From Bacteroidales bacterium UBA5429 (GTDB taxonomy: Bacteria > Bacteroidota > Bacteroidia > Bacteroidales > WCHB1-69): 53,651 nucleotides of DNA. Both the position numbers and the translations under genes were made by a program. Position 1 is the first letter of the stretch. Every line of letters starts with the position of its first letter. The notes beneath the pieces were generated by a model, which saw only the letters and a program-made list of their open reading frames with translations, did no database searches and had not been told where the DNA came from. Shown piece by piece: positions 47,545-53,651 of this stretch. The stretch lies in NCBI GenBank assembly GCA_002427605.1, contig DIRT01000010.1:4134-57784 (forward strand), written 5' to 3'.

Positions 47545-48993
47545 TTATGAAATTTGTTTTGTTTTAGAATTTTTTTCTTCTTGTTTTCGGGTTATTGATA
47601 TGACGGTAATGATTGCAAAAGCTCCCCAAAAAGGAAGACTGAGCTTATCCGTATCTAAAAAATTATTCATTGTGCCATGAATATAGTACGAAATGAGAGC
47701 GAGAGTGGCAGCTAAAGTGAGTAATCGGAGTGTTTTATCTTTCGTTTTAATCAGCGTTGTAATGCCGGTATATAAAACAATAATCATCAATGCCAATACG
47801 GAGAATAATCCGATAAATCCACTTTCTGCACAAGGTCCGATAAACTCACTGTGTGCGTTTCCTCCGTCACCGAAATTAGTGGTAATGATCGTTTTATATT
47901 TATTTTTTTGAAAAGGTGCGTAGTTAAACTGATAAGTTCCCGGACCCCAGCCCACGACAGGTCGCTCTTCAATCATGCCAAATGCAGCAAACCAACGGTT
48001 TAATCGTTCCACATTGGAGGCATCTGTCCGGATATTACCGATGGAACGAATATGCTCTTCAAAAGTGGCTGAAGAATCCTGCTTGTTTTTTCCTAGTTGG
48101 TACAAGATATCATCGGAAAATTTGAAAAAAAAGATACCAATAATCGTAGCACCCAATACAAACCAGGAAAATTTGATACGCCATCGAATTAAAAAATAAA
48201 CACCTAAGGCACCTATGGCGCTCAACCAGGCAGCTCTCGAAAAGGAGAAGTAAAGCCCAAACAAAAAGATCAGCGTTAAGATAAGATAAAGAGTCCTCTG
48301 CCAATTTTTATTCTCCGGTAGAAAGAAGAAACAGACACTAAAAGGCAGCATAAAAGCAAGAACTGCGCCGTAGGCAGTATGGTCATTATAGTACGGTTTC
48401 TGAATCCAGTGTAATCCATGATCGGAAAAGCCGGTTTGTGCGTGCTTAATGGTAATCAAAATCACTACTATTGCCAGACTGATGGCATGTAAATTAAAGA
48501 AAGTGATTGCTCTTTTGGGGTTATCTTTTATCAAATAGATCAACATAAAAAAAGAGGAGCCGATAAACCACAGTTTGGAAGTCAAAAACTTCAAGGATAC
48601 CAAAGGCATTTCACTGGTTATGGAAGTGATCAGCATCCAAAAAAGATAGAAAAAAATCGCAATCGTAATCGGATGTTTCCAGTAGGCTTTTTCCCAACGG
48701 ATCTCCGAAATCAGTTTAACCAAAAAAAGAAGGGTCAAAACAATCATTATCAGCTCACTGGGTATCGAAATCCCCAGACTCATTTTATCATTTTCGATCA
48801 AAATAGAGAACGGGGTTACCAGAGCCATCAGGTAAATAAGCCAGTCAATTCTGTATATGGCCAAGAAAACTAAAACGAGTCCGCCACTCAGTATCGGCAA
48901 GTAGTAGAACTCTTTGAACAGAGCAAAACAATTGGCTAAAATAAATAAGCCACTGATTGTTAATACTCCAATTCTTTTTATGTTTTCAGTCAT
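47545..48993 (-). CDS. O-antigen ligase/polymerase family membrane protein
   Basis: 482 residues with about 12 membrane helices. The Wzy_C/WaaL region has FSFSRAAWLSAIGALGVY and a large periplasmic loop (RLNRWFAAFGMIEERPVVGWGPGTY, then NFGDGGNAHSEF) with conserved His and Arg residues of the ligase/polymerase superfamily. The Wzz gene is 9 bp upstream in the same operon. It either ligates glycan to lipid A core or polymerises repeat units; sequence alone cannot decide. Confidence 0.85.
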   Translation of the reverse strand: MTENIKRIGVLTISGLFILANCFALFKEFYYLPILSGGLVLVFLAIYRIDWLIYLMALVTPFSILIENDKMSLGISIPSELIMIVLTLLFLVKLISEIRWEKAYWKHPITIAIFFYLFWMLITSITSEMPLVSLKFLTSKLWFIGSSFFMLIYLIKDNPKRAITFFNLHAISLAIVVILITIKHAQTGFSDHGLHWIQKPYYNDHTAYGAVLAFMLPFSVCFFFLPENKNWQRTLYLILTLIFLFGLYFSFSRAAWLSAIGALGVYFLIRWRIKFSWFVLGATIIGIFFFKFSDDILYQLGKNKQDSSATFEEHIRSIGNIRTDASNVERLNRWFAAFGMIEERPVVGWGPGTYQFNYAPFQKNKYKTIITTNFGDGGNAHSEFIGPCAESGFIGLFSVLALMIIVLYTGITTLIKTKDKTLRLLTLAATLALISYYIHGTMNNFLDTDKLSLPFWGAFAIITVISITRKQEEKNSKTKQIS

Positions 48994-49002
48994 ATTTTAT
49001 GA

Positions 49003-50034
49003 TCAAGATCTTTTTTTTCTAAAAGAAAATTCGGGATCAATAGTTTCAGCAATCAATAAACCAAACAGGGTAACGGTAAATGCACCCAACGAAGTTAAAA
49101 TCATAGTAATCAACCGTTTAGGATACGATTTTTTATCGGCAGGAATCGCTTTTTCAACCACAAATTTAACCGGCATATTGCTTTCCATATCCATTTTCGC
49201 ATCCATCAATTTCGACTTTGCCAAGGATTGATACTTGCTAAAATTGAATTGTTCATTTTGTAATGTTTGGACAACGGGACCCCATTTGGCAAATTTTTCA
49301 ATCTCTTTTTCCAATCGTGCTACAGCTCCCTGATTTCCTTGTGCAATAGCAATTGCCAATTGTTGAGTCAATCTTTCTGCTTGTCTATCCAGAACTAAAA
49401 CGCCATTTTCAGCCAAAACTGACAATGAGTCATCAATCCGCTGCATTTCACGATCAATCTCTTCCAATTGCTTTTCTAACAGATGATAAGCAGCTTGGGC
49501 ACGTTCACGTTCAACTCTGTTTTTAAAAGTATCCAGTTGAGCCACAATTTCATTACAGATATCGGCAGCCAGTTGACTATCCCAATCCGAAACGGTGATG
49601 GAAATAGCACCATATTGCGTTCTTTTTACAATGAACTGATTATTCACCGTTTTATACAAACGATGTTGCCAATGTTTCATGTTGGTATTCAAGCCGTAGT
49701 GCTCAACCAGATTGAATTTTTCAATGATTACATCCTGTAATTCCCGCGATGTCAGAATCTGCATCATCTGCTCGGTTTCTTCCTCAACAGCATACGCTTT
49801 GATGTCCAAACGCTCGTTGTATCCATGTTCACCCATCAAAATTTTGGCAATCGAGTTGGTTCGGGGCGCGTAAATAATGGAGGTCGATTTATATTGAGGT
49901 CTGATTAAAAAAGTAACACCTAATGCCAGAACCGCCGCGATAAAGGATATCCAAATAAGAGGCTTTCTCCATTTCCACATAAAGCGAATTAAATTGAAGG
50001 AGTTAAATTGGTTTTGTGTCTCTTTCATTGTCAT
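49003..50034 (-). CDS. Wzz-type polysaccharide chain-length determinant protein
   Basis: 343 residues. Two membrane helices flank a long periplasmic coiled coil: helix 1 at about 30-50 (LIWISFIAAVLALGVTFLI) and helix 2 at about 305-325 (RLITMILTSLGAFTVTLFGLL). The N-terminal Wzz domain and the coiled-coil region (EKQLEEIDREMQRIDDSLS) are standard. It controls glycan chain length together with a polymerase, fitting the O-antigen ligase gene next door. The start is ATG 50034, but ATG 50028 (2 codons later) is also possible. No tyrosine kinase domain. Confidence 0.88.
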   Translation of the reverse strand: MTMKETQNQFNSFNLIRFMWKWRKPLIWISFIAAVLALGVTFLIRPQYKSTSIIYAPRTNSIAKILMGEHGYNERLDIKAYAVEEETEQMMQILTSRELQDVIIEKFNLVEHYGLNTNMKHWQHRLYKTVNNQFIVKRTQYGAISITVSDWDSQLAADICNEIVAQLDTFKNRVERERAQAAYHLLEKQLEEIDREMQRIDDSLSVLAENGVLVLDRQAERLTQQLAIAIAQGNQGAVARLEKEIEKFAKWGPVVQTLQNEQFNFSKYQSLAKSKLMDAKMDMESNMPVKFVVEKAIPADKKSYPKRLITMILTSLGAFTVTLFGLLIAETIDPEFSFRKKRS

Positions 50035-50079
50035 TTTTTTCTTTTTTTTTAATTAAAATAAAAAGGGGGGGAGGAAAAC

Positions 50080-51846
50080 TTACGCTTCTCGCTCCTGTAT
50101 CGTAATAGAAAGTTCATTCAATTGCTCCTCGGAAACGCGTGCCGGAGCCTGGATCATCGTGTCTCTGGCTGCATTGTTTTTCGGAAAAGCAATAAAATCC
50201 CTGATAGAATCGGTGTCGGAAAGGACTGCGCAGAGGCGGTCAAATCCGAAAGCAATTCCTCCATGTGGAGGCGCACCATACTGGAATGCATCCAACAAGA
50301 AGCCAAATTGCGCTTGTGCTTCCTCTTCGGTAAATCCCAGAACCTTAAACATTTGAGATTGTAGTTGGGTATCATGAATACGGATAGAACCTCCACCAAT
50401 CTCTGTTCCGTTGATCACCAAGTCGTAAGCATTGGCATTCACAGCTCCCGGATCAGTTTGCAAAAGCTCGATATGTTCCGGTTTGGGAGCGGTAAACGGG
50501 TGGTGTTTGGCGTAAAAACGCGCAGTTTCTTCATCCCACTCCAACAGAGGAAAGTCGACAACCCACAACGGTTTATAATCGCCGGCTTTTCGTAATTCCA
50601 ACCGATTTCCCATCTCTAAACGCAACTCACCCAACTGTTTTTGGGTTTGCTCTTTCTTGCCGCTTAAAATCAGGATGAGGTCACCGGCATTGGCATTGCT
50701 TTGTTTAGCCACTTCTTGTAAATCCTCCTGATTGTAAAACTTATCCACAGAGGATTTGAAAGTTCCTTCCGGCTGACACATGATATACACCATTCCGGAA
50801 GCGCCAATTTGCGGACGACGAACAAATTCAGTGATGTTATCCAACTGTTTGCGGGTGTAGTTGGCAGCACCGGGAACAACGATTCCTCCAATCCATTCCG
50901 CTTGGTTAAAGATCGAGAAATCACGATGTTGCAAGTAAGGAGTCAGGTTGACAAACTGCATTCCAAATCGGATATCCGGTTTGTCCGATCCATACAGGTT
51001 CATCGCATCCTGATAGGTCATTCTTGGAATCGGTCCTATTTCAATCTGTTTGATTTGCGCAAAAATATGCTTCACCAATCCCTCAAATGTGGTCAAAATA
51101 TCCTCTTGACTCACAAACGACATTTCACAGTCGATTTGAGTAAACTCCGGTTGTCTGTCTGCTCTTAAATCCTCATCACGGAAACAGCGGACAATTTGGA
51201 AATATCGGTCAAATCCGGAAACCATCAACAGCTGTTTGAAGGTTTGGGGCGATTGGGGTAAAGCGTAGAACTCTCCCGGATGTATCCTGGAAGGAACAAT
51301 AAAGTCACGCGCTCCTTCCGGAGTCGATTTGATCAAAAATGGAGTCTCAATCTCGAGAAATCCCACAGATTGGAGATAGTTTCTCACGGCTAAACCCACA
51401 TTATTTCTGAAAATCAGGTTGTTTTTCACTTTGTTTCGGCGCAAATCCAGATAGCGATACTTTATACGCAACTCATCTCCGCCATCGGTTTGATCTTCGA
51501 TGGTAAAAGGAGGTATTTTGGATTGGTTGATCACCTGAAGTTGGTTCACCATAATCTCAATATCTCCCGTTGGGATGTTGGGATTTTTGCTATAGCGTTC
51601 CATCACTGTGCCGGTAACCTGGATAATCCACTCACGACCAAGCTTTTCAGCTTTTTCTGCCAAAGCTGCGTTCACTTCGTGATTAAAAACCAATTGGGTG
51701 ATGCCGTATCTGTCGCGTAAGTCGATGAAAATCATCCCTCCCATGATTCTGTTTTTCTGAATCCATCCAATCAGAGTTACCTCTTTTCCAACGAAATTCA
51801 TATTGAGTTCGCCACAATGATGTGTTCTGTATGCAGTCATAGTCAT
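50080..51846 (-). CDS. aspS: Aspartyl-tRNA synthetase, bacterial type
   Basis: 588 residues. The N-terminal anticodon-binding OB fold (VTLIGWIQKNRIMGGMIFIDL), motif 2 CFRDEDLRADRQPEFTQID, the bacterial-type insertion (GAD-like, about residues 285-420) and motif 3 GFDRLCAVL near the end are present. It charges tRNA-Asp. It has its own promoter and lies at the start of the minus-strand run, 46 bp before Wzz. Confidence 0.98.
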   Translation of the reverse strand: MTMTAYRTHHCGELNMNFVGKEVTLIGWIQKNRIMGGMIFIDLRDRYGITQLVFNHEVNAALAEKAEKLGREWIIQVTGTVMERYSKNPNIPTGDIEIMVNQLQVINQSKIPPFTIEDQTDGGDELRIKYRYLDLRRNKVKNNLIFRNNVGLAVRNYLQSVGFLEIETPFLIKSTPEGARDFIVPSRIHPGEFYALPQSPQTFKQLLMVSGFDRYFQIVRCFRDEDLRADRQPEFTQIDCEMSFVSQEDILTTFEGLVKHIFAQIKQIEIGPIPRMTYQDAMNLYGSDKPDIRFGMQFVNLTPYLQHRDFSIFNQAEWIGGIVVPGAANYTRKQLDNITEFVRRPQIGASGMVYIMCQPEGTFKSSVDKFYNQEDLQEVAKQSNANAGDLILILSGKKEQTQKQLGELRLEMGNRLELRKAGDYKPLWVVDFPLLEWDEETARFYAKHHPFTAPKPEHIELLQTDPGAVNANAYDLVINGTEIGGGSIRIHDTQLQSQMFKVLGFTEEEAQAQFGFLLDAFQYGAPPHGGIAFGFDRLCAVLSDTDSIRDFIAFPKNNAARDTMIQAPARVSEEQLNELSITIQEREA

Positions 51847-51889
51847 ATTGTCAATAATTAGATCTTAAATTACATAAAAATACAATCTG

Positions 51890-51897
51890 CAAAGATA
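51890..51897 (-). promoter_or_regulatory. aspS promoter -7 element
   Basis: On the minus strand TATCTTTG, a perfect -7 element, with a possible TTG -33 at 51918-51920 (20 bp spacing). The leader before the aspS ATG would be about 35 nt. Confidence 0.65.
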
Positions 51898-51943
51898 CGA
51901 AATAATGAACAAATCTTCAAAATTTGAGTTCTAAAAATTTCAG

Positions 51944-51951
51944 TATTTTTG
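51944..51951 (+). promoter_or_regulatory. cyuA promoter -7 element
   Basis: TATTTTTG followed by TAGGTTG. A TTTG at 51923-51926 is 17 bp upstream. It is divergent from the aspS promoter; the two share the 46 bp between the -7 elements. Confidence 0.65.
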
Positions 51952-51996
51952 TAGGTTGTACAAAACTATTGTTAAATATTGTAATTATCTAATTTA

Positions 51997-53340
51997 ATGA
52001 AAGTTACTGATATGAGTCCTGATAAAATTACGCAAATTATTAACTTAGTCAAATCAGAAGTAAAATATGCCCTTGGCTGTACCGAACCGGTAGCGGTTGC
52101 TTTGGCAGTGGCAAAATCTTGTGAAATACTAAGATCCAATAATGAAGAACCCACACAAGTTTGGGTGGAAGTCAGTCCCAACATTTTAAAAAATGGAATG
52201 GGAGTCGGCATTCCCGGAACCAATATGATTGGGTTGGATGTGGCTTCAGCATTGTCAATGGTGTGCGGAAAAACGGAATATAATTTGGAAGTTTTAAAAG
52301 AGGTAACACCGGAGAAAATTGAGATGGCTCAATCCATTTTAGCTCAAGGGAATGTGAGAGTGAGTATGGCAACAACATCAAAAAAACTTTCTATCAAGGC
52401 GACAGCAAAGAATGATCATCATAAAGCAACAACGATTATTCAGGATATGCATGATAATATTGTTTATTACGATTATGATCGGACTATTCTTTTTAATGAA
52501 AATTCCGATGCAGTTGAGGAGGACCACTGTGTACTGGATGGTGAAGAGCAGATGAACTCAATATTGGAAGTGGGTTTGAGTGTAGCTGTCATTTGGGATT
52601 TTATTCAAAAAGTTGATTATCAAGATATTGAATTTATTCTGGAATCGGGTAGATTGAACAGAGCTTTGGCAGATGAGGGATTATCGAAAGAGTATGGTTT
52701 GCAGGTTGGAAGAACAATCCAAAAAAACATTAATAAAAAGATTTTGGGACAAGGTTTATTAACCCATTCCATGGCACTTTCAGCGGCAGCTTCTGATGCA
52801 AGAATGGCTGGTTCATTATTGCCAGCGATGAGCAATAGTGGGAGTGGTAATCAGGGCATTACGGCGACAGTGCCGGTAGTAGCCGCAGCGGAACACTTTG
52901 GAAGTTCTGAAGAGGAACTGGCTCGCGCGTTGATGTTGAGTCATTTGATTACCATCCACATCAAAGGACAATTGGGCAGACTTTCCGCTCTATGCGGAGC
53001 ATTGGTTGCCTCAATTGGGGCAGCTTGCGGGATGGCCTATTTGGCAGGAGGCAATTTGCAACAGGTGGAATTCACGATTAAAAACATGATTGGTAATATG
53101 ACCGGGATGGTGTGTGACGGAGCCAAAATCGGATGTTCTCTCAAAGTAGCATCAGGAATCTCTTCCGCGGTACAGTCGGTTTTATTGGCTATGGATAATA
53201 TTTGCATCTCCGACAATGATGGCATTATTGAGAAGGATATTGAAAAAACCATCAAAAACCTAACCAATATCGGCTCCAAAGGAATGCAAGCCACCGATGA
53301 TATGATCCTAAAAATTATGGTTTCAAAATTGGATAATTAG
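51997..53340 (+). CDS. cyuA: L-cysteine desulfidase family protein (UPF0597/YhaM)
   Basis: 447 residues. The conserved N-terminal block ALGCTEPVAVALAV (Cys28), GMGVGIPGTNMIGLDVASAL, then NSGSGNQGITATVPV and CGAL..GAACGMAYLAGG are typical of the family. CyuA/YhaM is a [4Fe-4S] enzyme that breaks L-cysteine into pyruvate, ammonia and sulfide under anaerobic conditions. Only the enzyme gene is here; the cysteine importer CyuP and the regulator are absent. Two in-frame ATGs exist (51997 and 52012). Confidence 0.93.
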   Translation: MKVTDMSPDKITQIINLVKSEVKYALGCTEPVAVALAVAKSCEILRSNNEEPTQVWVEVSPNILKNGMGVGIPGTNMIGLDVASALSMVCGKTEYNLEVLKEVTPEKIEMAQSILAQGNVRVSMATTSKKLSIKATAKNDHHKATTIIQDMHDNIVYYDYDRTILFNENSDAVEEDHCVLDGEEQMNSILEVGLSVAVIWDFIQKVDYQDIEFILESGRLNRALADEGLSKEYGLQVGRTIQKNINKKILGQGLLTHSMALSAAASDARMAGSLLPAMSNSGSGNQGITATVPVVAAAEHFGSSEEELARALMLSHLITIHIKGQLGRLSALCGALVASIGAACGMAYLAGGNLQQVEFTIKNMIGNMTGMVCDGAKIGCSLKVASGISSAVQSVLLAMDNICISDNDGIIEKDIEKTIKNLTNIGSKGMQATDDMILKIMVSKLDN

Positions 53341-53383
53341 GGATTTCTACGACCATTTTCATTATTTTTATTGATTATGTTCC

Positions 53384-53403
53384 GGACAGGTCGCGACCTG
53401 TCC
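53384..53403. repeat. 20-bp perfect palindrome GGACAGGTCG.CGACCTGTCC
   Basis: Ten-base arms meet without a loop, followed by CTACAACAACCG. This GC-rich palindrome type is widespread in bacterial intergenic DNA and its function is unknown. Confidence 0.85.
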
Positions 53404-53438
53404 CTACAACAACCGCGTTCGATTAAAATTTTCGGTCT

Positions 53439-53473
53439 CGTAATTCGTAATTCGTAATTCGTAATTCGTAATT
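53439..53473. repeat. Five tandem CGTAATT heptamers
   Basis: CGTAATT is repeated five times without interruption (35 bp). Two units occur at 43047-43060 next to copy B of the interspersed repeat. Confidence 0.9.
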
Positions 53474-53515
53474 GGATTCATTCCGCCTTCCGATTTCCGC
53501 CTTTACTTCTTACTT

Positions 53516-53597
53516 CATATTTCTTATTTGGTATTTTAAATAATTGGGGGGCAGAATAGATATCGCGTTTTTGTCTTTTTATCACCCCACTCTGGAA
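53516..53597 (+). repeat. Interspersed intergenic repeat, copy C
   Basis: Has CTTATTTGG, TATTTTAAATAATTGG, GGGGGGCAG and ATCACCCCACTCTGG. Closest to copy A in the first half. Confidence 0.75.
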
Positions 53598-53651
53598 TAT
53601 TGTGTAAAAATGCAAATATTTTATTACTTAAACTATAATGGTCCCCTTTTT

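Larger units (their letters stand above)
53341..53651. other. Repeat-rich spacer at the window end
   Basis: 311 bp with no gene. It has a 20-bp perfect palindrome (53384-53403), a CGTAATT heptamer array (53439-53473), interspersed-repeat copy C (53516-53597) and an AT-rich end. Confidence 0.7.

Noticed and set aside
50741..50749. Perfect DnaA box TTATCCACA
   Set aside because: It lies in the aspS coding sequence and is a single site; a lone match in 53 kb is expected by chance.
1..53651. CRISPR arrays, prophage or defence operons
   Set aside because: No regularly spaced direct repeats with unique spacers, no cas, integrase or phage structural genes.

Overview
The window comes from an AT-rich member of the Bacteroidota, class Bacteroidia, most likely order Bacteroidales. 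The evidence is the recurring -7 promoter element TAnnTTTG with few strong Shine-Dalgarno sequences, a type IX secretion sorting domain, SusC-type carboxypeptidase-regulatory folds, the glycine-lipid pair glsA-glsB, DUF4175, and Bacteroidota-type EnvC, SurA, FtsZ and UppP. A CyuA-type cysteine desulfidase and a 2[4Fe-4S] ferredoxin suggest anaerobic life. Almost everything is chromosomal housekeeping; the accessory parts are an RHS tip at the left edge, one IS element and a set of interspersed intergenic repeats. I found no tRNA, rRNA or CRISPR array and no clear multi-gene defence system.

Layout. 1-1.5 kb: the 3' end of an RHS/YD-repeat gene and a lipoprotein gene. 2.0-5.0 kb: rluB-wlbA-thyA operon, meeting a small lipoprotein gene at a shared terminator. 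5.8-7.2 kb: pyrB-pyrI. 7.4-12.7 kb: ftsQ-ftsA-ftsZ (a fragment of the dcw cluster) and a flippase. 12.9-13.7 kb: a LytTR regulator. 13.8-18.8 kb: seven co-directional genes for envelope and nucleotide or tRNA functions (NMP-kinase-like, LPG-synthase-TM protein, rfaE2, degenerate M23-LysM protein, dCMP deaminase, uppP, truB). 18.9-20.4 kb: intact IS1634/IS4-like element. 20.6-29.5 kb, minus strand: rpiB, LUD/Fe-S protein, DUF4175, HATPase-like protein, SGNH/T9SS secreted protein, ybeY, mnmG, packed as one seven-gene operon. 29.5-30.3 kb: a 734-bp extremely AT-rich divergent gap. 30.3-33.2 kb: two small envelope proteins and an MFS transporter. 33.3-41.3 kb: envC-like, glsA, glsB, engB, META lipoprotein, surA-like, moxR, histidine kinase. 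41.35-42.7 kb: divergent ferredoxin and periplasmic-binding-fold protein sharing a palindromic promoter. 43.1-51.8 kb, minus strand: TolB/beta-barrel protein, ilvA, O-antigen ligase, Wzz, aspS. 52.0-53.3 kb: cyuA. The rest is repeat-rich spacer.

How it fits together. Much of the window serves envelope growth: FtsQAZ for division, UppP for undecaprenyl phosphate recycling, RfaE2, WlbA, a flippase, Wzz and an O-antigen ligase for LPS or surface glycans, GlsA/GlsB for glycine lipids, EnvC-like and NlpD-like activators for septal hydrolysis, SurA for outer-membrane protein folding. Three sites matching the bacterial parS consensus (22.5, 24.3 and 42.7 kb), one abutting the mnmG start codon, suggest that this segment is origin-proximal. 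The AT-rich gap at 29.5-30.3 kb is then a candidate origin, though DnaA boxes there are weak.

The most unusual observations are the parS cluster, a perfect 12-bp inverted repeat carrying twin divergent promoters (41.5 kb), a three-copy interspersed repeat, heptamer arrays directly abutting promoters, an M23 protein lacking both catalytic histidines, and an MFS transporter with a large extracytoplasmic insert. Motif positions were counted by hand and no database search was run.
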